From Primula veris (Eukaryota; Streptophyta; Magnoliopsida; Ericales; Primulaceae): a stretch of DNA of 64,000 nucleotides. Numbering within the stretch: the first letter of the stretch is position 1; the number at the start of each line of letters is the position of its first letter. The DNA is taken from assembly GCA_963682055.1 (NCBI GenBank), contig OY821749.1, positions 17,992,631 to 18,056,630 on the forward strand. The letters run 5' to 3'. Position numbers and translations under genes: made by a program. The notes beneath the pieces were generated by a model. It was given only the letters and a program-made list of their open reading frames with translations, made no database searches and had not been told where the DNA came from. Below are positions 24,201-36,260 of this stretch, piece by piece.

Positions 24201-27200
24201 GAATCAATACATTATAATCAGAGCAATGGGGGAGGTTAGCAATTTTCAAATGGAATTTGTTATAAAGGTGTCGGATTACTATAAATAAAAGATCTACAAC
24301 GTAAGTTGGTAAGTAGGTTCTTTATAACTATAGAGGGTGATGTGGCACCCTTTTGTGATTAGTGACTAGTGACTACCTAGCTACTTCCCTGGACCAGATG
24401 TACATTTTTCGAATCTAAAAGAAAGACTGATAAAACTGATAAAACTGCATATTGACAGTTAATTTTGTAACAGGCGGAATAAGAAACCATAGGACAAGCA
24501 TTCGGGGTAAAGAAGTTATGCAAAATTTCATCTGCAACATTTTTTGAATCTAAAAGAAAGACTATCAAGTATTGATCAGGGTAAAATGGGTACTGGCCTC
24601 CAACTTAGAGGTTCCGTGCATTAAATAAAACCTTTTAATGTTCTCAACCATCGGTAACTGATCTTAAACTGAAAGACACGGTGCGCATTTTATCCCTGAA
24701 TAAGACTAATAAAACTGCATATTGACAGTTAATTTTGTAACAGGCGGAATAAGAAACCATAGGACAAACATTCGGGGTAAAGAAGTTATGCAAAATTTCA
24801 ACGGCAGGTAAGCACAAAGGTTTATCCTAAAATTATAAACCAGTATATAATATTTTACGCACCTGGGATCTAATTCTTCCTCTCCGTTCAAGGAAATTCG
24901 ACCTATGTTCCGAAAGATCACGGTATCTACCATCTCTAGCACGTGAGGTTTCCACTTCATAGTTCTCTCCATTATATGACGAGCTATCCATACCAGTTGA
25001 ATGATACAAAGGATTAGCCGAGACAAGATCACACCCATTTGGTGCCAATACACCTTCATCCGTTTCTCTCACTTCCCTGTCTTGTTGTAGGGGTGAAAAT
25101 GTCAACTCAGGAAAAGAAGATCTTCGAAGAACCCTATCACGAAGTCTTCCAACACTGAGTGTTCTACTAAAACGAACATTTCTTTCCACCCCAATTCGCC
25201 TATCTGTATTTCTCGACTCCATATTTTCCATTTCAATATAATTTTCCGGAACTTGTAAATTAACATTACGCTGCTCCATATGACTAATACCATCACTTAA
25301 CATATTTACTGTAGAAATAATCTGGTCATCTTGTGAATTAAGAGAACCATGAATATGACCTTTTTCTGTATTATTATGGTTTTCTTCATCTGACGCTGAG
25401 AAATTTCTCAATGATGGTGCAGAATTGGCATTTAATAATCTCGTACTTGGTGCTCTACTCAGCCTAAAACTTGAATTGCCGAATTTACCCCTAAAGAAGC
25501 TGCACCGAGAAAGGAATGAATTTGAAGGGCTCAAAGTTTGAGAAGAACTACCAACTCTAGAAGCCGTGTCTGAAATATTTAATTCACCCCACTCGTTAAT
25601 TTCATTGCTAGACTCTTTACAAGCTAATTCAAGAGATTTATCAGATTTACTTTTACCAAAATATTCATCTTTCGCGTGGTCCTCATTCACTATGATCTGG
25701 CTTTTACTGGAGTCATTACGACAATTACCTTTACTCTGGTAATCAGCTACCTGAAAAAGAATAAAAAAATTAATTTAGGCCATGGGGAACTGATTCCAAT
25801 CTAAAACATAGACAACAAAGACGAAAGTTCACATTTTTTTAGTTTTCAAGGTATCACAAGAAGCAGCAAATCCAACGGCTTTACTCTTAGACCAATATTA
25901 GTCGTAGACTCATAAATGATGTGCAACATCTCACATAAAGCTTAATCTTTTAAGTGAGGATTTCATTACTAAACATAGTACTAGAGCAGGATATAACGAA
26001 ACTACTATTGAAAGAAAACATTTACATCTACCATCTTTTCTAAATCACTAATGTTAGCTAAATGTCGTAGAAAGAACTAGAAAAGTAATGATCACCTAAT
26101 CAATGGTCCGAGTAGAAGAATTGAAAAGAGGCTTACATACAGAATTAGCAATATTGTCGAATCCTTTACTCAAAAACAAATGTACTGAAGGCAAATGATT
26201 AAGAAGAAGAGTTTTGGAATATGTCAGAGTACAGAGGCAACTTTTTTTTTGTGGTAAATAACAGAGGCAGCAAATCTGCATTCCATTTAGCCTCCAGGTT
26301 CAGTTTGATGTTCTATCTAACATTGAAACAAAGGATGATAACAAAATCAATATCTTTTATTTCCATAAGGCGAAAATTGTAAAAATTGTGATTTATTGCT
26401 TTTTTATATTTAAAGTTTTCGTTTACAACAGCATTGTAAAGCTTCGCTTTCTATTCTATGTTTCCATTATAGTGTCCCTTTTAGTTTTGTTTTTTTCTTA
26501 TTTGGTGCATGCTCTAACCCGTCCACACAATATTAATAGGATAAACAAATTATAAAAGATTTCTTCCTGATGTGCGACAATTAGTCCATGATCTAATTTA
26601 AACAGAAATAACTTGCCATTGGCAAACTAACAGTTGTATAAACTAAACCCTACATCTATTTCTTTATTTCTCCTCTAATTAGTTCCGAAACTTCATGACC
26701 TGCAACAGTACACCGGTATTCACTGCCCTACAACACGACGTGCTACCATTAATTTTTCCAAAATAAATAAATCTATATGCTACCATTTACAAACCTTTTG
26801 CTAAATTTCACAAAATTGCGACAATGTGCCGGGACTGAACTAGATGGGTGGTGACATATCGTTACATTCCCACATTGACATAAAAAGTCTAATTTGTAAC
26901 GGTTTTGCTAACGAGTGCCATCGCGGTATCGTTTAAGCATCAAATAACTTTCCAAATTCAAGTTGCATTTATACCATAACATTTTTTATTTACCAAAATT
27001 ATGTCTTTTAATTATTATGGAAATGTTATTAATAAATTACTGTAAAAAAAATATTAAAAAAAATATCATACATTTTTAACCAATGCCTAGGCATTGGTTT
27101 AACCAATTTTTAACTGTACTCGACTCAACTTATTTTTTCCTTATACACATAGAAGTATAGACCACACATTACCCTCGGAATATCGATTTAGAATTTAATC

Positions 27201-28003
27201 ATTTTGCATATAATTTCAGCATCACAGTTTCTAGCATTCAGATTTCGGTCAAAGTGTATATCAAGCGCCTCAAATTAAGCCAATGCTATAAATTAAGCTC
27301 AATGCCTCCATTTCACACCCACATATTTACAAATACACAAAATTGAAATTAATAAATATAACAGCGACCTGAAGTGCAGGGGCGGAACTAGGTGAGTGGT
27401 GACGTAAAAAGTCTAATTTGTAAATCGTATTCTAATCAACTTAAATTTTACATTTTTACTTGTACATATAGAAGTAAATACCACACTCAATTTAGAACTC
27501 AATCATTTTGCATATCAATTTAACATCACAATTTCAACATTCAGAATAATCACTAAAACAAATCATCTTAGTCAAGTGAATATCGAATACCTCAAATTAA
27601 GCCAATACTAAATTAAGCTCAATACTCCATTTCACATCCACATATATATACAAATACACACAAAAAAAAAAAGAAATAAATAAATATAAAAGCGACCTGA
27701 AGGTCATTTCAACATCACAGTTTCGACATATAGAATAATCACTAAAACAAATCATTTCGGTCAAGTGAATATCAAATGCCTCAAATTAAGCCAATAATAA
27801 ATCAAGCTCAATGACTTCATTTCACATCCACATATATACAAATTCACAAAAATGAAATTAATAATAAAAATAAAAGCGACCTGAAGGTCGTCATCGGTGT
27901 TGTCGAATCTGAGACACGACGGAGATAATCTGATTTTCCGGCGAGCAACGGATGATGACGTGGAAGGTTCATCCACATTGTTCTTGCTACTGCTCGATCC
28001 CAT
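21286..28003 (-). CDS. RING-H2 E3 ubiquitin ligase (JUL1-like)
   Basis: Six exons on the minus strand: 28003-27881, 25750-24863, 24075-23881, 23451-23297, 22814-22704 and 21337-21286. They join in frame to 507 aa. The C-terminal RING-H2 is split by the last intron: C455-x2-C458, C473-x-H475-x2-H478-x2-C481, then C493-x2-C496 (VCPLCRGD) in the 52-bp last exon. This is a zinc-binding E2-recruiting fold, so the protein should be a ubiquitin ligase. The N-terminus MGSSSSK fits an N-myristoylation signal, suggesting membrane attachment. Residues 42-400 are Ser/Arg-rich and largely disordered. The layout resembles Arabidopsis JUL1 (At5g10650) and relatives with a terminal RING; orthology is inference. 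Intron 1 (2.1 kb) carries tandem copies of the exon 1 splice junction. Confidence 0.92.
24430..24805 (+). repeat. Near-identical 90-bp direct repeat in intron 2 of the RING gene
   Basis: About 90 bp starting aaactgcatattgacagtta occurs at about 24443 and again at 24713, with a single visible difference (aagc versus aaac) before the copies diverge. A second word (gaatctaaaagaaagact) also occurs twice, at 24411 and 24546. It is a recent local duplication. Confidence 0.85.
26820..27425. repeat. Repeated 'gaactag..gggtggtgac' block
   Basis: 26829-26905 (gactgaactagatgggtggtgaca, then taaaaagtctaatttgtaa) recurs at 27378-27425 (gcggaactaggtgagtggtgacg, then taaaaagtctaatttgtaa). The second copy starts CAGGGGCGGAAC, the terminus of the hAT-like elements in this window. 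It is probably a single-ended element relic. Confidence 0.5.
27078..27099. other. 22-bp perfect palindrome in intron 1 of the RING gene
   Basis: Eleven bases AACCAATGCCT followed directly by their reverse complement. There is no spacer. It could be a dimeric protein site or chance. Confidence 0.6.
27200..27890 (-). repeat. Triplicated block carrying the exon 1 donor site
   Basis: Three copies of a 170-220 bp block (about 27200-27376, 27484-27703, 27705-27890) share 'atttcaacatcacagttt', 'cctcaaattaagccaat' and 'catttcacatccacatat'. Each ends on the plus strand in agcgacctgaag. In the gene sense that is CTTCAG|GTCGCT, the junction of exon 1 with intron 1. Only the copy nearest the ATG is used in the coding model. 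Confidence 0.85.
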
Positions 28004-28020
28004 CGCCGGTCACTCCTAGA

Positions 28021-28108
28021 GAGAGAGAGATTCACCACATGCTGTATAAGGCTATGTATTTATATTTATATTTGTATTTGTATATATATGTAGAGAGAGA
28101 GAGAGAGA
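28021..28108. repeat. (GA)n tracts upstream of the RING gene start
   Basis: gagagagagaga at 28020-28031 and a longer run at 28092-28108 (CT on the coding strand), just upstream of the ATG at 28003. CT-rich 5' UTRs are common in plants. Confidence 0.7.
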
Positions 28109-29802
28109 GTGGTTGAGAATGTAATAGGAGAGGGAACTGGGAAAGTATTTTGGTATCAGAGTTGCGGTTCAGCTAAGCAATTTTGGGCTCATTAATCACA
28201 TAATGCTCCTTAAAGTTTTTATCAGATTTGGATTACTAGTCAAAGTTTCACTATACTTGTAAATATACCAAATATGGTCTTCTCTATTCCCTTTCGTAGC
28301 TCTTTTCAGTCAGATTTTAAATTTTCTCAATTTGTTTCATAAATTTATAAGATTTTATATTATATTTTATTCAAATTTTAAAACATTTGAACATAATATT
28401 GTTTTATACAATTTTTTTAAGATTTAATGTTTAATTTACACTAATTTATACATTTATTACAAAATAAACTGTGTGTATTTTTTTAAAAAAATAATTATTG
28501 AGATATATTAATACATGTTTTATAGTGATTGTATAATTTTTTTTCAAGTTTTTTAGAATTTTTTTTTGGATAAAATAAGCAATGAGACACGAAAGAGGGT
28601 AGAAAATAGTGGTAAAATATTTGGACTCCACTAATACTCATTTTGCAACGAGAGACCTGCCAATTTGATGGAAGTGGGGTAGTTAATTCTGAGTTACCAT
28701 AACTCAAACTCTTTATCTACATTATATCTATTCAGAATATTTAATTATTCATTTAAAACTCAAATAATAAAAAATAAATATATAAAACTTTCAAAATAAA
28801 TAAATAAACAAATTAGTAGATGGAGGATATTGATGTATATAGAGCTTTTTTATAAAAAAAAATTATGTATATGGAGATGTATATGTATATATAATGATCA
28901 TGTGTTGCTTTTTACTACTTTATTTTTTTTATTTAGTTGAGTTTTAAATGAACGATTAGATTATTTTGAATAGATATATTGTATATAAAGAGTTCGAGTC
29001 ATAGTGACTCTGATTTAGGTACCCCACTTCCCAATTGGGTCCATTTTTTTAAAAATATATAGGAGACTTGTTTTTAAAGGTGAGTCTAGGCGGAAGTTAA
29101 ACGCAACCTAGATGGTTAGTAAATTAGGTCGGATTAGGCGATTAGGAGTTGATTAGGCGCTAGACGAGCTATTTTTGTCTACAAATTTACTTGTGTATTT
29201 TAAAACATTGTATATGAGTATCAGTTATAATTAATTATGATACTTTTTCGTTGATGTGATATCTTGCAGGCTCGTTCCGGATGAACCATTGTATTGGAAT
29301 AATCCTCTCATCATTATAATTCCAATTAAAAAAACATTAAAAAAAGATGAGTTGTTTGTTTTCTAGCATATTTTTATCGACATTATACTAATTATATAAA
29401 ACATAATATAAAATATGTTAATGATGTAAAAGTCCATATGTTTATCTCCTTAAGTACCGTGTATTATAGAATGATAATCGCGCGTATAAAAATAAGTCAA
29501 TCTTAACGACACAATTGACTATATATATGATTTTTCGAAACCCATAATATTTTTGAAGTAGTGTAACAACAAAGACATGTAGATGTGTAGATGTAGTTAT
29601 ATAACATAACATTTGTGAGTATTAAGTTGAATATATGTTTTAACATTGAGCCATAATAGGATGATTATGACCGGGACGTATCAATGCCATGAAGTTCCAT
29701 AACAAAACCACCACCCTCGTAACATTGATATAGTCAACTCTAAATTTAATGATAAATACACCACTGTATCATTTAAAATTGACTTCCCATTATTAATAAA
29801 TA
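28109..29802. other. Intergenic, no gene seen
   Basis: AT-rich spacer. A sentence-like stretch 'ccaatttgatggaagtggggt..gagttac' (28660-28700) is mirrored at 29010-29045 (gactctgatttaggtaccccacttcccaattggg), with 'cgttcattt/aaatgaacg' partners. This suggests a worn inverted repeat at about 28650-29045. Confidence 0.4.
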
Positions 29803-30040
29803 CTCCCTCCGTTGCCAATTGATTGTCATTTATAAAATTACGTGCAATTTTGACCGGCTTATAACTTGTATCAAATTTGTCGAAATGAAAATTTTTAAAA
29901 CTAAATTATATAATTTTATGTTTAAACTATATGATTAACTTTTAAAAATTTTCATTTCGACAATTTTGATACAAGTTATTGACTTTTCAAAATTACACGT
30001 AGTTTTGTAATGGATAATTAATTGGGAACCGATGGAGCAG
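29803..30040. mobile_element. Stowaway MITE
   Basis: It begins CTCCCTCCGTTGCC and ends in a mutated partner (cgatggagcag). It is flanked by TA (29801-29802, 30041-30042). Internal blocks cgtgcaattttgaccggctt and caaaattacacgtagtttt match the other Stowaway copies. Confidence 0.85.
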
Positions 30041-30042
30041 TA

Positions 30043-32334
30043 CTACTAAGTAGTAATACCTATATACTCTTTGGTATGTTAGAACAGAGACTGAAAATGT
30101 AACATTTAAAAGTGTTGGAATATTTGTAAGATCATGGTGGCCATGAATGTAATTGACCAGAAGATTTATTTGGGGGACTGTGTGTGTAAGGTATGTGTGT
30201 AAGAGAGGAGAGAGAGGGAGATAGATTTGAAAGTGGATGAAAGATACACATATGATATACAGCTTTATAAAGAATAGAGATATGGCTTTTCCTTGGCCTA
30301 TATTTGGGGAAGTGCATCCCATACAGCGAGGCTGTCCTTTTTTCCTTTTTTCCATTCTTTTTATATTCATTCATTAGAATTTAAGCAAAATGTTACTGTT
30401 AGTATATATACATAATTCAACGAGTATTGAAAATTTGAATGCTTTACTTCACAAACTTATTTCTTTTTTTTACTATAACATGTTTTATTAAGCTTATTAT
30501 TTGCTTTATTTCAAAATAAAAAGGTTTCATTGGTCCAACCCCAAAAATATTTCAATAAGCTTAACAATATTAGACAAAACTAGAACGTAAATTTTTTTTT
30601 TTCAAAAAGTTTTGAGTACTTTACGCAATACTCAACAAACAACCCTAACAACACCCACTATTCTCACCGCATGTCACTACAACTACCAACTTGCCATAAC
30701 TCGCTGTCGTAGCTCTGACGAGCTTTGATAAAACTCAATTAGGCTATCCGAAGATCCAGCAAGCTGCTCGAAACCCCGATTAGTTCTTCAAAATCCTGAC
30801 GAGCTGTATGGAACTTCGGCATGCTCAGTGGAGCCCTGGCAATACTTCGATGAGCTCCACGGAAGCTCTATCAGACTGGCCAGAGCCTGCCAAGCTGCCC
30901 AAAGCTCTGAAAAAGCTTCAAATAGCACACTGATACATCAATTTTCAGACATGCTTACCAAAGCTCCAACAAGCTCGTCGGTGCTCCAATGTGCTTAGCA
31001 CAGTTTTGTATAGTTTTTTTACTTAACCAAAAATGTTTTAAAATAAAGTTGAAGAAAAAGGGAAGAAAACTTTATCGAAGTCTTACAAGAAAAGCTGAAA
31101 AGCACGAGCGAGCTCAAAAATGTTTTATCGCATACACATTGCATGTCCTTTAGAAATTGCACACCGATTCTTGTGTACTTCAAGTAGTGGTTTAACATTA
31201 TTTTCAGTTAATGTCTACTTTTTTTTTTAAAACTATATAAACAAACGGATGCACTTCACAAAATGTACATCATTTCTTGTTAAAGCATGTACCATTTTTT
31301 TAAAGTGATTTCTCATTTTCTTTAAATTTGTACTTACGTGCAATGCCATCAACATTTATTTAGAAATATTTGTACCATCTAGAACTATTTTTTTTAGAAC
31401 ATGTATTTCGAGACGAGATTTTTTCCGCTCTATTTGGTCCATAACACTCTCACACCACCATGACCCTTGGCGTGTGTGAACCGTCATTTTGGGAAGAGCA
31501 TTCTATTGGTAAAAGAAAATATGAAATGCGGCATTGTTTAAATATGTGATTATCATTTTCAGTGTCTCCCAACACTACAAAACAACGTAACATTGAATCA
31601 ACACAAATATCGAATAAAATTTGTAATATGATATTAACTAGAATATTAAAAGAATAAAAAATAACATTATCTATTCAAAAATACTGTGTGTGATCGGTTA
31701 GAACCGAATGTGGTTGATACTATTCGGAGCCCCATTCATCTTTGTCATTCCTTCTTAAGTTTTGAAAAATATATAGGGTTTTTAGAAAGATACATACATG
31801 GTGTACTTTTCAGAGTGTGGTTGAGTTCGATATTTTTAAACTAGAACATAAGCGTTATTTATAATAAATAAATAAATAGTGTTGTTAAACATATGTATTG
31901 TCTAGTCATGTTGATCATTGTATGATCATGTTATGCATCGGAAGACGAAATATGTACAAAATATATATAGTCACGCGGGTACTGGGATTGAATTCACCCC
32001 TAGACTCGTAACTCAACATCTAAACTCGTAAGGAGAAAACCATAGTTGTTATTTCAAGTGACGATGTAGGGAGGAAAATTTAAAAAAATCAACAATTTAA
32101 CACTCGTAACTTGGAAGTACGAGTTTGTTATTGCAAACTACGAATATTTTTTTTGAACTGCGAATCTATGGTTGGATGAAGATATACTTTGACGGTATAA
32201 AGAAACTGCCATTAGAAAAACCGGCTAATTTTCTAAATACAATAGCACATTTACAATAAATTGGAGACAGATTTTGCTTTGACTAAATCACGTCATAATC
32301 AGTCTTAAAACGGTGGTGTAATTGTAATTTGTTG
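30043..32334. other. Intergenic upstream of the metacaspase gene
   Basis: No gene recognised. It contains the third 'gagctt' repeat locus (30690-31000) and AT-rich sequence. The frames at 30132-30374 run through a CT/TC-rich tract and look like noise. Confidence 0.4.
30690..31000. repeat. 'gacgagct / aagctcc' degenerate tandem repeat, locus 3
   Basis: The largest of three such loci. Words gacgagct, gatgagctcc, caagctg and gaagctc recur about every 20-30 bp over 300 bp, with local GC well above the surroundings. It may be a decayed minisatellite or an old coding repeat. Confidence 0.5.
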
Positions 32335-32341
32335 TATAAAA
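32335..32341 (+). promoter_or_regulatory. Candidate TATA box of the metacaspase gene
   Basis: TATAAAA, 165 bp upstream of the ATG, compatible with a 5' UTR of about 130 nt. Function is inferred from position only. Confidence 0.4.
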
Positions 32342-32505
32342 CATCTGTTTAATGCACCACATCCACACACGTCTATTAAATTCTAATACTAAAAAAGGAA
32401 TCAAAACGTAACTCCAAAAGTAAACGGACAACCAAACCTGAATACAAAAACCATGAAGAAACCTCCAAACATTCAAGATCAAGAGAGATAATAAAAGTCA
32501 AGAAA

Positions 32506-35328
32506 ATGGGAAAGAAAGCAGTTTTGATCGGGTGCAACTATCCTGCCACCAAAGCGGAGCTCAAAGGGTGTGTTAACGACGTTAAGAAAATCCATGCAGT
32601 TTTACTCAACCGTTACGGATTCTCTGACAGCGATATAACAGTGCTTATAGATACAGATAAGTCGTATGTACAGCCTACGGGAAAGAATGTACGGAAGGCG
32701 TTGCTGGAGCTTGTTGGGAATGCGAGTGAAGGGGATTATTTGTTTGTGCATTATAGTGGGCATGGTACGAGGTTGCCCGCTGAGACTGGGGAAGATGATG
32801 ATACTGGCTATGATGAATGTATCGTCCCTTGTGATATGAATCTCATCACCGGTATATAACTTCTCTTCAGATTACTTACGAGTTACGACTTATGAGTAGA
32901 AAACTGGTTTTTTTAACCACGTATTCTAACAAGATATATACAATATAACGTATTTTATCATTTCTACACCCCGCATAATGAATAAAAATAAGTCCACAGA
33001 GATTTTTGCCTCTGCCGAACCAGTTTCCTAAATCTACCATTGATCGGAACTATGTTCTTAAATGCGCTACTCTGTTGGTTTGAGTGATGTAATCATACGA
33101 AAGAAACAATTACAGTTGCACATGAAACAGACAGGGTTCAAATCAAAGTTTCTTGCACTAAATTGTTATCGCATATCTCGAGTATGCAAAACAATTTATA
33201 AGCAATTACTGTAGTACTTATTACCAAATGCAGTGTTGACATATCAAAGAATTTTAAGGATTGCATACGTTTTTTAAGTGCTTTGTAAAGGTTTTGGTAG
33301 TTTTCAGAAGGCCGCAATCCATCTTACCCTTATCCTTGTAGCTCCATTTGTGTAGTACAAAATCAAACTGACAAGCTGTACTTAATATTGAGAGGTAATC
33401 ATTTATAATAATGCATCAAAAGTAGACACCTTTCGTCTTGTCAATGCTACATTCCTGTCTTTGTTGAAACTTTAGTTTGTTTAGATATCAGCCAGAGAGG
33501 AGATTACTTTTCCAATGAGATTGATAAGCTCGTCTTTTTTGGTCTTCACTTGTGGCTCCTGCTTTCAAACATCGAGAGCTACAAAATAGGATTATTGCGT
33601 GGTTCCAGAGTTTAGAGTATCCGCAGCAAAGGCCGATTGTTGATTATTTACTTCACATTATAATTGCCGTGCTAATTATTTTGTGCATCACTTTGTTGTT
33701 TAGTGCGATTTAGTTTGGCAAATTTGATAGGAAACAAGCTTAAAAGGAAGAAAGTTTGACGAGATCTGATACACCTGCAGATACCTGTATACAGACTTAA
33801 AATAACTATTTTGAGAATTGATTTAATTTTAGGGGGTTGAAACTTTTACATCGTGAATGGAATGGAATGACCACATTAAACTTGCCGATGAGATTTACTG
33901 ATATAAAGTATAAACCAGGTGAAGTCTCTTTATTTTGGGACAAAATCTAAAGAATAATGTTAGCATACCATCTGTATAGTCCGTGTATATTCACAGTACT
34001 TACAATTTAATAGGCTAAAATCATGGGGAGGACGACCATCCTCATTAAATTTCTGGAACAATGTGAGTTTGAAAATTAGCCAATGTAGAAAACGCAAAGC
34101 CCATTTTTTGCTTGAAAAAACGAATTTCCTTTAGTATACTCTTTGCGTTATGGAAATGTGACAATTTTCTTTGTTTATAAGCGAAGAATGTTCCACTATG
34201 GTTGACACTGAATCTTTTTCTATGGCTTGTGTTACGTAGATGATGATTTCAGGGACCTCGTAGACAAAGTACCCAAGGGTTGTCGCATCACAATTGTATC
34301 AGACTCGTGCCACAGTGGCGGCCTCATTGACGGGTCAATAGAGCAAATTGGAGAAAGCACAAAGAACTCCGATAAAGTTGAGAGCAATGGTGGTGGTTTT
34401 GGATTCAAAAGTTTCTTAAAACAAACCGTCAAGGACCAACTTAGCTCTCGCGGGATACACCTTCATCAGAGGCATGAAGAGGAAGAAGATACCACTGCTG
34501 AGAAAGAAGTCGATAACCCCGATGGTTGGGGTTATATGAAGAGCAAATCATTGCCCCTTTCTACTCTTATCGAACTACTGAAGCAAAAAACAGGTAAGCA
34601 GCAAGCAGGCGAGGAATTAGTAATGAATATAATTTGGGAAATTTATTTTTTGCTATATATTCTCGGTAAACTTTGTTTACAACATTGATTTAGCACTCTG
34701 GTATAAAGAATTACTTGGGTGTATTTTCTCTACTTTTGTTTATCCACACACCTGAAATACTATACTTTGTTTTGCCACTGCAGGTAAGGACGATATCGAT
34801 GTAGGCAAACTTAGGCCAACCCTTTTCGACATGTTTGGTGATGATGCTAGCCCAAAAGTGAAGAAATTTATGAAGGTTATTATGGACAAACTCAAAACAC
34901 ATGGCAGTGGTGAAGGTAGTGGTGGGTTTTTGGGTATGGTTGGGAATTTGGCTTGTGAATTTTTGAAAGCAAAACTAGACGAAAATGATGAAGGATATGC
35001 AAAACCGGCAATGGAAACGAAAGTGGATAGTACACAAGAGGTTTATGCTGGGACAGGAGGCCGAGGACTAGGGGATAATGGGATTTTAATTAGTGGGTGT
35101 CAAACGGACCAGACCTCGGCTGATGCTAGTCCGTCTGGCAACGCTGATGAGGCGTATGGGGCACTCAGCAATGCTATACAAAAGATTTTGGCTGAGTCCA
35201 ACGGTGATGTCACTAACAAGGAACTCGTGATGAAGGCCAGGAAAATGCTAAAACGACAGGGTTTTATTCAGCGTCCAGGGCTTTATTGCGGTGACCATTA
35301 CGTTGAGACTCCTTTTATTTGCAAGTGA
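32506..35328 (+). CDS. Type II metacaspase (AtMC4-like cysteine protease)
   Basis: Arg/Lys-specific, calcium-dependent cysteine protease of the metacaspase family, acting in plant cell death and wound signalling. Exons 32506-32851, 34240-34593 and 34784-35328 join in frame (ACCG|GT, TAG|ATGATG, ACAG|GTAAGC, CAG|GTAAGG) to 414 aa, against about 418 for Arabidopsis MC4. The catalytic His is H86 in YSGHG and the catalytic Cys is C139 in SDSCHSGG, both intact. There is no N-terminal LSD1 zinc finger. An acidic linker (residues about 200-215, HEEEEDTT) separates the p20 and p10 parts; both features mark type II. The p10 part holds [12 protein letters not shown] and the conserved C-terminus ends in [15 protein letters not shown]. 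Intron 1 is 1.4 kb and intron 2 is 190 bp. Nothing suggests loss of activity. Confidence 0.96.
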
Positions 35329-35935
35329 TCATGGAAAATGATTGATTGTGTGTCGTTAGTTGAAATTCGCTTACCAGTCTATGAGAAAATTTGGTTATTG
35401 TTGCGCTTTTTGTGTTGATTTTTGTTCTCATTGACATTACAAATTGTCTTGTGAGTGTGTTCTTGTACAACTTTCTGTTTTGTGAGAGAAATCGAGTGAC
35501 AGATATTGAATTCTATCATCTGAATTGATCCTCAGCTAAATAATTTTGGCATCTGTTTTGGATTCATACTATCCAGTTCGTGTCGAAATTGTTTTATATT
35601 TAGTTGGTCATTGTTTACTTCTTTTATCTTGCTTTCCACATTGGATAATCTCTCTTTGCATACTTGTTTCGCTGCAGTGAGGTTATACATTTTAGTCAGA
35701 TTAAAGAGGTGACTCGATTCGCTCAACTTTCCAGTAAGCTTCGATTCAAATAGTCCATCAGTAACCTTAACTTGATCATATATATCACGCTCAGAGAAAT
35801 GAAATACTAGTATACAACAGCGTGTGCTTGACACCCCTAATCGATAATAAGCATCATGGTTCACATACCTTTAGAACTGTCCGAAGAGAAGTCTAATTAG
35901 AGACTAATTTATGACGTTCGGTAAAAGTCTCTCCT
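35329..35935. other. 3' flank of the metacaspase gene
   Basis: Probable 3' UTR followed by spacer. A minus-strand frame at 35532-35864 (110 codons, Lys/Glu-rich second half) has no family resemblance that I can name. Confidence 0.35.
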
Positions 35936-36260
35936 ACATAATTCGCCTCAAATTGTTATCGAAGGGAACATTGAAGTGACATTTATCACTTCCAACCTCG
36001 AGAATAGGTTGATGGCAATGGTACTTCAAAAGAGTAATATGTGGGTTTTCCCTCATGGTATAGTCCATTATCAACGCAATGTCGGAAACTATAATGCGGC
36101 TGCCATTCAAGTTTATAACCGCCAAGCTCCAGGACTCAACCTCATGATCCTCATGCTATATGCTCTTTTTGCATCGAATCCTTCAATTTCTAATTCCTTA
36201 CTCGCGAAGGCTTCTTAAGTGGATGAGAAAATAATCAATAAGTCCTTGATTTTTCGAGCT
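35936..36260 (+). pseudogene. Germin-like protein pseudogene fragment
   Basis: The frame encodes the C-terminal half of a germin-like cupin: VIEG, then VTFITSNLENRL, VFPHGIVHYQRNVG and the FASNPSISN..LAKA tail typical of these apoplastic proteins. The N-terminal half, including the signal peptide and the first cupin metal-binding motif, is absent. An in-frame TAA follows LAKAS (36216-36218), and recognisable sequence (VDEKIINKSL) continues after it. That shows a truncated gene with a premature stop. The second motif keeps the HYQRNVG histidine. Confidence 0.8.

Noticed and set aside
30132..30374. Overlapping minus-strand frames with Pro/Ser/Leu-rich peptides
   Set aside because: They are produced by a CT-rich tract; composition explains the open frame.
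35532..35864. 110-codon minus-strand frame behind the metacaspase gene
   Set aside because: It has no recognisable domain or splice partner and lies in a probable 3' flank; one Lys/Glu-rich half is not enough to call a gene.
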